Part shown: positions 48,901 to 60,800 of the stretch, piece after piece
Position numbering within the stretch: the first letter of the stretch is position 1
Layout of the letters: every line of letters begins with the position of its first letter
Assembly (NCBI RefSeq): GCF_026914185.1
Contig: NC_070563.1
Coordinates: 4,547,001-4,611,000, forward strand
Length of the DNA stretch: 64,000 bases
Source: Puccinia triticina
Taxonomy: Eukaryota > Basidiomycota > Pucciniomycetes > Pucciniales > Pucciniaceae
Direction of reading: 5' to 3'
Translations under genes and position numbers: made by a program
The notes under the pieces: model-generated
What the model was told of the DNA's origin: nothing
The model's database searches: none
What the model saw: only the letters and a program-made list of their open reading frames with translations

Positions 48901-50143
48901 ACGAATTCACAATCTTCAACAACGGCACGGGCACTGTCAACTACGTTCTAACGCACCGTCCCGCAGTGACGCTGGAAACTTTCTCGAGCGGAACCAAGTA
49001 CGGACGGCCTGATGTCGAACCCAAGCGGTCCAATCAGTCTGCAACGGCCCGGATAAGCCCCGAGAGATTCAGTGTACCGCCCGGCTCATCCCAAGTTGTC
49101 AAGGTCAATTTCTCACCGCCCCAGTTAGATCCTCATTGGCTCGCGGTGTATTCGGGCTTTGTCGTGATGGTAAGCAGGAAGCTCCCTCTCCCTGATTTGC
49201 CAAAAAAAAACTAATGAATTCATTGCCACTAGTCATCCGATGCTGAATGTGAAACGCACAGCGTCCCCTATTACGGCGTGGTGGGATCGCTGAAAACCCA
49301 ACCGAGTAAGTCCTTGTGATGTCCGGGAACATGTCGTGGTAGTCGCGGGCTAACCCATTGGCCATTTTACGCATCGTTAGTCCTTGACCGAGGTCCAAAC
49401 GAAAACAAAACAGCAACTTACCCTTATTTAACCTACAAGAAGAAGAAAACCTCCTCCAAGAACGGAACCAATTCGACGGCCACCAAATCCAAGCCCCAGC
49501 CCCCGCTGAACACTACGTTCGTTTGGGACTTGAAACAACACAACACGACTGTCCTTCATTTTAGAACGCTGTGTAAGACCACTTTTCGCACTTCTCTCGA
49601 TGGCCATGCTAGCACAAGTACTCATGTATTGCAATTTGATCACAGTTGGGACCCCTCTTCTCCGTATAGATGTGCTACCTGGAGATGCACACCTGTCCAA
49701 CCCGACGAGCAGTGAGAACTACGAGAAATCTTTCCGGGGATCGCGTCTGATTGGGCTCGTGCCGGACAGCGATACTCCATCACTTCCACGTTCCAGGTTC
49801 GCAATCATTGCAGATAAGTAATATCGCGATGGATAGCTGACAAGTCGCACGCTTTCTTCCAACTGTACACAGTTCGGGCGACGCCTATACCCAACCCTGG
49901 AATGCGACGATTGTCGCCAGCGCCAAGAGCAAAAAGAAGCCGCACTTCTTGCCGAACGGGAACTACAAGCTTCTGATCAGGTCTGTCTACAATCCCTTCA
50001 TCGCACACCAGAAACCGCAGGCTGACCTCATTCGTGAATTCTTCCTCAGGGCCTTGCGGGTTACCGGCCTCAAGACAAACGAGTCCGATTACGAATACTG
50101 GGTTTCCCCGCAGTTCATGCTTAAGAACTCGCGAGGGAAATGA
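45940..50143 (+). CDS. Secreted subtilisin-like serine protease 3
   Basis: ATG 45940 starts a signal peptide (FRWPIYFLTTTLAIANLTQA). Prodomain: [12 protein letters not shown], then an intron to FKAHLDSKGV ... VPDVFFGVSIEL. Asp box [16 protein letters not shown] (Asp at 46593), His box [14 protein letters not shown] (46898), Asn in VAAGNEGS, and a PA insert with DASDA-type acidic segment and [19 protein letters not shown] (about 47680). The Ser box SLSGTSMATP is on the 36-nt exon 48491-48526 (Ser at 48509). The DUF1034-like domain is at about 48840-49190, and the C-terminus YEYWVSPQFMLKNSRGK ends in TGA 50141-50143. Between Asp and His lies a run of seven Asp followed by a Lys-rich stretch (46677-46805), ending in PCTQC. 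This loop is absent from proteases 1 and 2. Otherwise intact. Confidence 0.9.
46677..46696 (+). repeat. GAT trinucleotide microsatellite in coding sequence
   Basis: Run of GAT/GAC codons giving seven Asp in protease 3, in a surface loop between the catalytic Asp and His. Confidence 0.85.
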
Positions 50144-50525
50144 GCTGCCTGCCTTCTGAGTTTCAAATGCTTCCCTGGCACCTGCCTTGCCTGTTTCGCT
50201 TCTTATTCATGTACTTTCCTTCAGCAGTTTTGCAATTTCTTCCCTCTCATCCCTTGTATATCCACCTCCTAATTTTACATGAGAGCATCGCTCACCGCAG
50301 CGCTTACATTTATTTTCTGGTTTTTGGAACAATTCCCATCGTCTTGTAATTTTCTTCCAGCCGTTTTTTCTAACCTCTTGGAATCTACTCGTCAGCACGT
50401 TGTTTTTTTAGAAAACTCTGGCATACACATCTTGCAAGAAGAGCCTCTCTGAAGCAGCCACGCATGTGTGTGAGCTTCTGCTCAACATGAGGTGCCAAGG
50501 GGGGCCGGCGCGAGCGCTACATACT
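50144..50525. other. 3' flank of protease 3
   Basis: 3' UTR and spacer up to the target site of the second Copia element. TC-rich stretches, no gene. Confidence 0.5.
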
Positions 50526-50530
50526 GGGGG

Positions 50531-51031
50531 TATAAGACAAACCTTTGAAGGGGTTTGAGGGTGCTGTTAGACACAAGCGGACAGCGGTGAAAACGGCACA
50601 AGACAAACCTAGACGGTAGTCGAACGTGATCAGCTTAGCGAAGTGGAGTTGAGCAGATGTTGATTTTGTTGAATTACTAGCACACCTTTGAAGGGGTTTG
50701 AGGGTGCTGTTAGACACAAGCGGACAGCGGTGGAAACGGCACAAGACAAACCTGGAGAGTGAGCAGTAGAGATGAGACTAAGAAAACATTGGAGAGAAAA
50801 GGTGGAAACGGAAACAGACCTAGACGGTAGTCAAACGTGATCAGCTTAGCGAAGTGGAGTTGAGCAGATGTTGATTTGGTTAGAGAACCGTCACAAAGAA
50901 TACAGTAGCGGTTATAAGAACTAATCAACTAGGTTTACAACTCAAACAAAACGCGGGACAAAAGTGCGACTATCATAGAATATGCAATGTGACATGTGGA
51001 CTGGACCATGAATATGGAATACCGTCTAATA
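50531..51031 (-). repeat. 3' LTR of the Copia element (501 bp)
   Basis: Nearly identical to the right LTR except for repeat number and a few substitutions. Inside are two copies of a unit of about 62 bp starting CTTTGAAGGGGTTTGAGGGT and two copies of a unit starting TAGACGGTAGTC. The right LTR has three copies of the first unit. Confidence 0.9.
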
Positions 51032-51045
51032 CCCCCCCTCCTTTT
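51032..51045 (-). promoter_or_regulatory. Polypurine tract
   Basis: The minus strand reads AAAAGGAGGGGGGG immediately before the 3' LTR; it starts just after the pol stop codon. It is the expected plus-strand primer site of the retroelement. Confidence 0.85.
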
Positions 51046-54000
51046 CTAGCTTTGAGCGTTGATGAATTTCAAGTTGAGAGTGTTGATCATAATTAGATGT
51101 TTGACCTTGCTGAGGGACTTGGTGAGACTGTCGGCCGGCATCTCAGAAGTGGAGATGTATGATAGAACCACCCAACCTTTTGCAACCGCCTTGCGAATGA
51201 AGTGGTATTTCACGTTGATGTGCTTGCTTCTTTGATGTGCAAGCGGATTGTTAGAGAGAGCAATGGTGGCTTGATTGTCGCAAAAGATCGGAATGGGATA
51301 TGAAGAGGAGTTGTTGATTGAGTGAAGAAGAGATTGGAGCCAGATAGCCTCCTGAACTCCAAAGTAGAGCGCAACGTACTCTGCCTCCGTGGTCGATGAC
51401 ACCACCAAGGATTGTTTCTTGGATTTCCAAGAAATGACCGAATCGCCCCACATGACCAGATAACCAAAATAAGAGCGCCGAGTGTCAGTACAGTTGGCCC
51501 AGTCGGCATCAGTGTAGATGCGTATCTTCCTGTTGACCCCGCCTAACTTGATGCCAAACAACTTGGTGGAAGACAGGTATCAAAGAAGATGAAAAAAAGC
51601 CCGCCAGTGTTTGATTCCGGGGCGTTCGAGGTGTTGAGACAATTGCGAGACAGCAAACGCTATGTCCGGACGAGTTGCACAGGCAATGTAATTTGCTGAC
51701 CCAATTGCACGCCTGTAGTTGACACCAAGAGCCAGAAATTCCTCATGCTTGGGACCTGTAGCAACAACAAGGCAAGTGTTGGGGACCATCAGAGTGGCGG
51801 CTGACCGAGCACTTGAGTACTGATACTCATTGAGGAGTTCTTCAACGTGGTGTTCCTGTGAGAGGATGAGGTGATCGGAGTGCCAAGTAATCTTCATGCC
51901 CAGCAGAGAGCTGGCCGGACCGAGGTCGTCCATGAGAAAGCGCTCCTTGACAAGTTTTTTGAACTGGGTGACATCGTGACTGATGATGACCATGTCATCC
52001 ACATAGACATGGACGAGACACTTCCAGGAAGGATCTTGAGAAATGAAGAGACAGGGATCCGCAACAGATGAAGAGAAATTGATGGTTGAGAAGAATTGAG
52101 TGAGTTCCGTGTACCACACACGGGGAGCCTGTTTGAGTCCATAGATAGATTTCTTCAGTCAAAGACAATGGCCTGGAGGAATAGACATGCCCGCAGGACA
52201 GCAAAGATGAATTACCTCATCCAGGGTGCCATTGAGGAAGGCATTGCGGACGTCCATCTGGTGAATGTCCATTCCTTCGTTCACACCAATGGTGAGAGAT
52301 ACACGGAGGGCAGAAGGTCGACCGGTGGGAGCATACGTCTCATGGAAATCCACGCCTGCTTGTTGCGCACTTCCCTGAGCGCAAAGTCAAGCCTTGTACT
52401 TGATGAGATTGCCGTCCGCATCATATTTCTTCTTGAAGATCCAAATCGTACCCAGGAGAGATCAATCTTCAGGAGTCGGAACAACCTCCCAGACGTTGAG
52501 ACGAGACATGGCTTTGAGTTCAACGTCGACGGCACGCTGCCATTCCTCCGCTTTGGAGGATTGAATGGCTTCACAATATGTGCGAGGAACAGAGGCAAGT
52601 GGAGATGACTGAGTGGTAGACATGGCGAATATAGAATCGTGGAAGGGAACAGATGAGAGCGTCGAGTGAGCTACGTGAGCACGGCGTTTCAAGGTGAGAA
52701 TGTTGGAAGGGTCAATCAACGAAGATATAAGCTTGGGGGCGGGGATATCGGCTGGGATATACTCAAATCCCGGCTTCGGACAGCTGGTTGTGGCAGGCTG
52801 TGCTGCGGAGGAAGAAGAGGATGATGAGACTGCGGCAGGCCCGGGAGTATCCAAAGGCTCTGCCATCTCCGTTTGATCGGATTGAAGTTGATCCAATGAC
52901 TCCGGCGGATCATAGAATACATCCTCATCCCCCAAATGAGCAGATTGCATCTCATCCAAACGATCTTCATGGTTTAGATCCTCTTCCTCGTTGAAGGACA
53001 AGGGCAGGGCATCAACAAAGGAATTGGGGGAGATTCCTGGGTAAATAGTCTTGTCAAAAACGACATCATGACTAAACTCAACCCTATTCCCCGCGGTGAG
53101 TATCCTCCAGTTAGGGATACCCTGTTGATACCCTACCAGAATTCCTTTTTTAGATGTGTCACCAAATTTACCAGAGCGCCGCTCCTTCGGGATGTTGACA
53201 TAGGCTCTGCAGCCAAACGCCCTGAGCCTGGAGAGATTGAAGGGACTCCCAAACCACAGTTGGTGGGGAGTAGACCATTTAAGCCGACGCATTGGTGTAA
53301 TGTTTTCATACAGTACCGCGGTAGTTACTGCTTCTCCCCAAAGTGATGATGGCAGATTGGCGTGCTTGAGCATCGACCGGGCTTTCTCACTGGTAGTTCG
53401 GTTGCCTCTCTCGGCAATGGAATTTTGCTGAGGAGTGTAGGGAGCGGTGGTATGATGGATTATGCCCTTCTTCTTGAAGTAAGCTTTGAATTCATTGGAA
53501 CAGAATTCGCCACCGCCATTGGTGACCACGTTGATGATATTTTTGCTATGAAAATTGGAGACTTCCTGAACATAAAGTTTAAATTTTTCAAAAGCTTGAG
53601 ATTTGCTTGAGAGAATGAAAACATTTTTGTATGACGAGAAAGCATCGGTAATTTTAAAGTAATAGAGACCTCCTCCTATGGTTGGTGGAGAGATTTTGCC
53701 GCTGAGATCCATGTAGATAAAGTCTAGAATGCCCAAAGGCTTGGGCAATGTGCCAGAGAATGGGAGTTGTTGTGATTTGGATAATCTACATGATTCACAA
53801 GACATAGTGGAGAAGGAAACTCCAAACATGATTCTTAGAGCTTCTCGACTAGGGTGACCGGCTCGCCTGTGAATAAGCTCAGCATCAGTAGCTGTAACTT
53901 GCAACGATGTGATCTTGGAAGACTGACCTTGGTGCGGAACGATGTCGGCTTTGATAGAGAAGATCTGACTTTCAATAGCGCCATCGAAGAGTTTCATGCC

Positions 54001-55146
54001 GTTTGACTAATCGATGACAGAAAAGGAGCCTTTGCCTTTCCTGATCAGGTCACATTTGGCGAGAAAGAGTCGTCCGAAACTGACTAGGGTGTGCGAAAGA
54101 CCTGGCACATGCAACACATTAAAGTGGCTCACTTCCCCATCAGCGTTCCAAAGCTTGACGAGGCCGGAACCAACAATCGGCAGAGTTTTTCCGTCAGCAA
54201 TAGAAACCGACGAGTTGTAGGGTTCGTAGTTGAAGAAGCTGTCCCTGTTTGGAAAAAGATGATCCAAGCATCTGCTGTCCAGGAAAATGGAACGACCGGA
54301 TTGCATAGACGCGAAGGCCGAGTGCATTGAGAAACAGTGGTAAGCCTTCGGTTCCTCTGACTCAGCTGTTGAAGTGAGATTGGCCTTCTTTTTCGGCTTG
54401 TTCTTCGGATAACCATGAAGTTGATAACATTGAGCCTCTGTGTGTCAAGTCTTAGGGTTGTGTTTCCCGTCTTGGCAGATCATGGTGTTGACTCGCATGG
54501 CGGTCTCGGTCTTGATGACAGGTTGAACGGTGGGTTGTACTTCAGGATCCGCGTCGAGTATCTTCAATTCAAGTTGAGTTTTGACAATCTCAAGGGTGAG
54601 AGGTCGTTTGGTGAAGATGATGTCTTTGGTAGTTGCAAACGTTGCAGGGACTTTACTCATGATGATTTCAGCGAGGTGATTCTTGTTGACAGTGGGTTCG
54701 GTGGGAAGCGGGACTCAAATGGTCATTCCAACAGCCCGCATGTTGGCTATGCCGTCGTCAACTGCAACCAAGTACATATCAATCCAAGCTGTTGCCAAAG
54801 GGATCTTCAGAAAGTTTTGATAAACTTTCGCTTGATTCTGAGCTGTCTTCACCTGATAGAAGTCGCAGAGCAGCTTCCAGAGAGTATGTGCCTGTTCTTT
54901 GCTTTCGTCAGTGACGAACCGCACTCGATTGTCCGATCCCATGTATCTGACTAACACTCCAACCGCCATCTTCTTCTTCTCAGTCCACAACTCCAACTGT
55001 TCAGGAGTCACCGTTGCTGCCTTGTCAGAATCGAGATATCCCAAACAAGCTTTTTGCGCGCAGTACGATTTGACGAGGGCTTTCCAATCTTTGAAGTTGG
55101 TGTTGGAGAGGATGGGGAGATCGGAGGTGATTTTGGAGGTAGACAT
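51046..55146 (-). pseudogene. Copia gag-pol polyprotein, degenerate
   Basis: Starts MSTSKITSDLPILSNTNF at 55146 (Gag, UBN2-like: LWKLLCDFYQ). Stops or shifts occur near 54715 and 54445, and a TAG lies near 54007. A protease-like segment (FLDSRCLDHLFPN, replacing DSGA-type residues) is followed by the integrase in a long open stretch 53997-52462: zinc motif IHRRAGH ... CESCRLSK, YMDLSG, VTNGGGEF (canonical TDNGGEF), QNSIAERGNRT. Reverse transcriptase: DVRNAFLNG, YVDDM (near 52005). RNase H: YTDADWA ... TEAEY ... CDNQATI, ending at TAG 51046. Reading shifts separate integrase from RT near 52450 and occur near 52145 and 51580. It is incapable of coding a full polyprotein. Confidence 0.85.
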
Positions 55147-55210
55147 GATGACAGGATCGATGACGAGCAGTCCTTTGTGTGTATTGATATCCCAGAGCTT
55201 AAGCGCTACC

Positions 55211-55223
55211 TGGGCTCATAACC
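55211..55223 (-). promoter_or_regulatory. Primer-binding site, half-tRNA iMet type
   Basis: The minus strand reads GGTTATGAGCCCA directly after the 5' LTR. This is complementary to the anticodon stem-loop of initiator tRNA-Met (GGGCTCATAACC), not to the tRNA 3' end. Priming by a tRNA fragment cut in the anticodon loop is known from the Drosophila copia group. Confidence 0.8.
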
Positions 55224-55798
55224 TATAAGACGAAAGTCTTTGAAGGGGTTTGAGGGTGCTGTTAGACACAAGCGGACAGCGGTGGAAACGGCACAAGACA
55301 AACCTTTGAAGGGGTTTGAGGGTGCTGTTAGACACAAGCGGAAAGCGGTGGAAATGGCACAAGACAAACCTAGACGGTAGTCAAACGTGATCAGCTTAGC
55401 GAAGTGGAGTTGAGCAGATGTTGATTTCGTTGAATTACTAGCACACCTTTGAAGGGGTTTGAGGGTGCTGTTAGACACAAGCGGACAGCGGTGGAAACAG
55501 CACAAGACAAACCTGGAGAGTGAGCAGTAGAGATGAGACTAAGAAAACATTGGAGAGAAAAGGTGGAAACGGAAACAGACCTAGACGGTAGTCAAACGTG
55601 ATCAGCTTAGCGAAGTGGAGTTGAGCAGATGTTGATTTGGTTAGAGAACCGTTACAAAGAATACAGTAGCGGTTATAAGAACTAATCAACTAGTCAACTA
55701 GGTTTACAACTCAAACAAAACGCGGGACAAAAGTGCAACTATCATAGAATATGCAATGTGACATGTGGACTGGACTATGAATATGGAATATTGTCTAA

Positions 55799-57234
55799 GA
55801 GCATCCACCACCGTCTAGGTAAATCTTTAGGTAGCCAGCGAGTCCCGCGAGGCTCGGTTGCTTAGCTAAAGAAATAATCCACCCTCGCCAGCCGGTATCG
55901 GCTCGGTAGGCAACGTGGATTTAGATAACGACACCAACTAGCAGCAACTCCACCCTTGTGTTTATGTATGTACATACATACACCCCTCGGTAAGGAACAC
56001 AACACCGCTGATGACACCCTCCAGTCATACAATTGGTGGCCGGTTGACTTATCGACTGGTCATACTATTGGTGACCGGTCATTGTACCATCAATGACCGG
56101 CCATCAAATCCTCTGACCGGTCATCCAGTCGACTGACCGGTCATCCAATTGAATGACCGGTCATCCAGTCGACTGACCGGTCATCCAATTGAATGACCGG
56201 TCATCCAGTCGACTGACCGGTCATCCAATTGAATGACCAGTCATCCAGTCGACTGACCGGTCATCCAATTGATTGACCGGTCATCCAATCAAATGACCGG
56301 CCATCTAATCGGATGACCGGCTATCAAATCGTATGACCGTGACCGGTCATCCAGTTGACTGACCGGTCATCCAGTTGACTGACCGGTCATCCAGTTGACC
56401 GACCGGTCATCCAATTGAATGACCGGTCATCCAGTCGACTGACCGGTCATCCAATTGATTGACCGGTCATCCAATCAAATGACCGGCCATCTAATCGGAT
56501 GACCGGCTATCAAATCGTATGACCGTGACCGGTCATCCAGTTGACTGACCGGTCATCCAGTTGACTGACCGGTCATCCAGTTGACTGACCGGTCATCCAG
56601 TTGACTGACCGGTCATCCAGTTGACTGACCGGACATCCAGTTGACTGACCGGTCATCCAGTCGACTGACCGGTCATCCAATCGGATCAACGGTTATCTAG
56701 TTGAATGACCGGTCGTCCAGTATCCAATTGATGAATGAGATGAATGACCGGTCATCCAGTCAAATGACCGGTCATACTATCAATGGCCGTTCAAACGGCA
56801 GTCTTTCAAATGCAGTGTGGTGGTCTTAATATTTGACCGGTCAACCTATTGAATGACCGGTCATGACTGGCCGTTATGAGGACTGGTCATCCTATCATGA
56901 CCGGTTGATTGATGACCGGTCATCCCATTGATGAACGGTTGATCGATGACCGGTTGATCGATGACCGGTTGAGGGGTGGAGAGCTACTGGCATGTATGTA
57001 TTTATCTGCTGTGTATGTACATGTGCTGGGTCTTGTGGCGAGGGCAGTTGGCAGGCTCGCTAGAATGGTCTTACAGAGGCTCTGTAGCTGTTGGTAAATC
57101 TAGCGAGCCTTAAAGATTTACCGAACAACTATTTAGCTAAAGAGCCCTAAAGAGGGCACAGGGGTAGAAAATTGCTTACATACTCGGTAAATATGCCTTA
57201 CCGAGCGGGTTTACAGAGACGGTGGTGGATGCTC
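55799..57234. mobile_element. PIF/Harbinger-like non-autonomous element with satellite core
   Basis: A perfect 18-bp terminal inverted repeat (GAGCATCCACCACCGTCT) and a TAA target duplication (55796-55798 and 57235-57237), both typical for Harbinger elements. Subterminal parts share inverted words such as GGTAAATCTT and TTAGCTAAAGA. The middle is an array of TGACCGGTCA repeats (56070-56971). No transposase is encoded, so mobility would need an autonomous relative. It sits near the outer end of the Copia 5' LTR, so it is younger than that insertion. Confidence 0.9.
56070..56971. repeat. TGACCGGTCA satellite (20-bp unit, 187-bp higher-order repeat)
   Basis: About 40 units of TGACCGGTCATCCAGTTGAC or close variants (CCAGTCGAC, CCAATTGAA, CCAATCAAA). 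Each unit carries the 10-bp palindrome TGACCGGTCA. A longer block running from CCAATTGATTGACC through GGCTATCAAATCGTATGACC to GTGACCGG occurs twice, near 56264-56345 and 56451-56530, showing a higher-order period of about 187 bp. The right flank degenerates. Confidence 0.92.
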
Positions 57235-57244
57235 TAATAGGGGG

Positions 57245-57848
57245 AACTTGTGTTACGTTATGAGTGGATTATATGTAGGGGACGGGCGAGGATCAAGCTG
57301 AAGCGTGCCCGAATGTGCCAAAGTTGCCAAACTGAGCCGCTGCGCCGACATGACGGTTGAAGGCCGATCGGGTGTTTTCGGGGTTGTAGTTCCAGCTTTT
57401 GTTATCTTTGATGCTGGGTATGGTTGTGCCCTCTCTTTCCCTCATTTGCTCATCCATCGTTTCCCGTCCGGCCCACTAAAGTCGTCTCACACGAAACACT
57501 AATTTTGGTTCTTCAGTGTGCTCTCTCTGTCAGGTTTTCTTCTCCCATGAGTCCCTGACATGCCCGACGGCGTTCGATGGCAACTGGACAAGTCGAGAGG
57601 CAGCCGCCGCCGACCAGCGCCGACCCACGCCCAGCAGGCTGCAGCTGCTGGAGGTCGGGCGCTGGCAGGTCTCATGACGTCACTCTCAGCGGCCACGCAA
57701 GGCTGCCCCACATGGGAAGAACAGCTGTAGGCTGTCAAACCGAGGCCGGAGTCCGGACAATGCTGTTGTCCATACATAAGCCTGCCATCAGTCGGGCGGA
57801 GTGACGATCAACCCCAGCCACGTTTCTGGCTTCCGCTCCTTTCCAGCC
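57245..57848. other. Upstream region of protease 4
   Basis: GC-rich spacer holding the promoter of protease 4. Open frames on both strands at 57300-57800 have no motif. An in-frame GTG codon at 57801 lies upstream of the chosen ATG but is not a fungal start. Confidence 0.4.
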
Positions 57849-60800
57849 ATGGGCGCTCCTTCCACCCGCTCGTTAATATATTTTATCGCTTCTACACTCG
57901 CTTCTCTCACTGCTCTGATACCAGTCGCCGATGCCGGGGACATCCACGCGTCTTCCCACTCGCCACAACGCTATCTGGTCTCCCTGAACCGCGGCCGATC
58001 TGTTGAGCACTTCTCCCTCCCTCCCTCTCTCTCTTTACACCCCCACTATAACACAGACAGAAAAGCTGAAACGAGCCTACGCGTTGACATGGCAGAACGG
58101 CCTAGAGGAGTTCAAAGCGCACCTCGACAGCACCGGCGTAGATTACAAAGTCCGGCTGGACTTGACCACCCAAGTCCCGGACGTTTACCACGGCGTATCC
58201 GTCGAGCTCTCGGCCGAAAGCGACGTAGGATACCTGAAAAGCTTTGCTCATGTAGAGGTATGCTTCACACTACTTAGATGCTCAAAGGATTTCATATTCT
58301 GACTCTGGGTAATGGTCCTGGGCACACTAGAGAGTCAACCGAGTGTACAAGCTCTCGGTCTCGCAGGCGCTTCCAAGCCACAAAAGCGGCCCACCGGCGC
58401 GGTCGCCCCCCGAGCGCAGCGCGTCTCCGTTGCCGGCGCACGTGCAGACGCGGGTCACAGAGCTGCACAAGATGGGCGTGTATGGGCAGGGCATCAAGGT
58501 GGCCCTGCTGGACTACGGCGTGGACTGCAGCCACCCGGCGTTGGGGGGCGGGTTCGGGCCGGGGTTCAAGATCGGCTTCGGCCGCAGCTTCGTCGAGAGC
58601 CCCGACGAGGACGCGGCGCCTCACTCCAGCTTCAGCCCATTCGAACCGCAAGGCAGCCAGGCAAAGGGCAAACATGGCAAAGAAAACAACCCCCGCAGTC
58701 CCTGTACCCAGTGTGCCGTAAGCTCCTTGCATGTGATGATTGAAGTGGTCTGATTCTCTGACCCTATACTTCACATGCAGTCCCATGGAACACACACCGC
58801 TGGAATCGTCGGCGCATCAGACGCGGGCTACGGCTTCACTGGCGTCGCGCCGAATGTCACCCTTGGCAGCTACCGTGAGGCACAGGCACTCTCCACCCTC
58901 CCGTATTCTCCAGCAAACTGACGCCTCGAAAAATCATGTGCTCCTGCTTCAATCTGGTCTCGAAGGCGGTAAGTCCGGAGCGTGTTTCGGCCCAAATGAA
59001 GCCCCGCAAGTTCACCTCTTTTTCCGCTACATGCATAGTTGTTGGATGCGGGTCAGACGCCGGGCTATCTGAGGACATCTTCCTAGCCAGCTTTCTCCAA
59101 GCGTACAAAGACGGGGGTAAGCAACTACCCCGCCTCCTTTTCCCGCTCCGAGATATACGTATGTCGGGGCTGAGCCTCTGTGTTTGCCGACTACCCTCTA
59201 GCGGACATCATCTCGACCTCGGTGGGTGAGATCGGCGGGTGGGGGGACGACGGGGACCTGTTACGGGCAGTCAACAAGCTGGTCCAGGAGAAAGGCGCGA
59301 TCGTTATTGCGGCGGCCGGGAACTCGGGCGGGGTGAGCGCCAGTGCGATGCAAGCCGCAGCCTTCTCGAGGCTGATGTGTCGTGGGTTGGTTCTGGCAGG
59401 AGGGCCTATTTTTCGCAGACCTTCCCGCCTCCGGCCGCAACGTGATTTCCGTGGGCTCAGTCGAGTCCGCCGCGCTCATGGCCCGCACCTTCCGCGCCTC
59501 GACCGGAAAAATCCTCGCCATGTACCGCGTCTCTCCGGCCGCCCTTCCCGGAGCCCATCCGGTCTACGTGACCGCCAAGTCACCCGACGTCATCGATGAT
59601 GCGTGCCAGGAGCTGCCCAAGAACACCCCCAACCTTACCAACTACGTGGTCCTGGTCAAGCGAGGGTAGAAACCTCCGCTGTTCAGATAGCCAGAGAAGA
59701 TTGTTCTGACGTGTCCCCTACAGGACCTGTTTCTTCACCGACAAAGTCAAGAACGTCGCGGCCAAAGGCGGCAAGCACATGCTGATCTACATGGTGGGTG
59801 ATCAAGGCTCCATTTTCCGATTTGATCGCGGGTGCCGGCTGACTTATATGGCGGGGAGGATATTCTTGACAGAACTCGAGCGCGATCGTGACGATGCCGG
59901 ACCAAGACGAAGACTACAATGTGACGACGATTCCGATCCCGTTATCCGCTGGCCGCTACATCTTTGAGCAGGCGCTTAAGGACCCGCGCGGGTTCCGGGT
60001 CTCGTTCCCGAACACGCGCCACTTCTATGGTGCGCTCCCTCTGCTTCTCTGCCATTGGACCCCGTATCGAAGACCACGTTGCTCTCTTCGTAGTGCCCGA
60101 TCCGGACGGCGGATTGCCGAGCCTGTATTCCACTTAGTTCAGTCCATCTCTTGGGAGCGTGCAGACAGATGTGGATCACTGATCGGCTTTTCGTGTCCCA
60201 GTGGCCCGAGCTTCGATTCTGAGAGCCCCCAACCGGCGATCGCTGGAGTCGGCGGTAACGTAGTGTGTACGCCAGCAGAGACTCGTGCTTGCCATGAGAG
60301 ATGATTCACTCATTCCAGCCTGTGTGATTTTTGATCGATCCAGCCACGGTGTCTATGAAAGAAGGAGGTTATGTGAGGAAATTTGCCACCCAAGTCGCGT
60401 GTGATTGCCGGCCCTGTTTCTCACAGAAGCGTTTTGTACCAGGCGGCGATGAGCGGGACATCGATGGCGGCCCCACAGGTATGAAAGATTGCCTTCGTTG
60501 ACAGGGAGCCGTGTGGATTGACCCGTCCTTTTGCCTCAGATCGCGGGGATAGCGGCCTTGGTGATGAGCGCGCGCGGCAAGAAGTTTACCGGGCTGACGA
60601 TGCGGGCGCGACTAGCGACGAGCGGGAAGCCATTAGCCAGTCCGACGGGCGAGAAGCGGCTGGACAGTGAGCCCCAGGATTGCCCACCGCACAGAGGCGT
60701 TGGTTGGCTGAGTGTTCTCGTGTATAGCTGTTGTCCATCAGGGCGGAGGCCTTATCGACGCGTTCTGTGCCGTGTGGACCAACACGAGCGTGTCGACGCC

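Larger units (their letters stand above)
50531..57239 (-). mobile_element. Copia LTR retrotransposon with both LTRs, minus strand
   Basis: GGGGG target duplications lie at 50526-50530 and 57240-57244. The LTRs lie at 50531-51031 and at 55224-57239, the latter split by a Harbinger-like insertion at 55799-57234. In element orientation the LTRs start TATTAGAC and end GTCTTATA, without the usual TG...CA. The primer site GGTTATGAGCCCA directly follows the 5' LTR, and a purine tract (51045-51032 on the minus strand) precedes the 3' LTR. The inner region encodes gag, integrase, reverse transcriptase and RNase H with several stops. It separates subtilase 3 from subtilase 4. Confidence 0.93.
55224..57239 (-). 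repeat. 5' LTR of the Copia element, split by an insertion
   Basis: The LTR consists of 55224-55798 plus the last two bases, 57238-57239, about 577 bp without the insertion. It is longer than its partner by one copy of the 62-bp unit and a short ACTAGTCA duplication near 55690. LTR repeats of variable number are common and may carry promoter elements. Confidence 0.88.

Noticed and set aside
56070..56971. CRISPR-like appearance of regularly spaced repeats
   Set aside because: The spacers are themselves repeated variants (CCAGTTGAC, CCAATTGAA), the genome is eukaryotic, and the array lies inside a Harbinger-like element.
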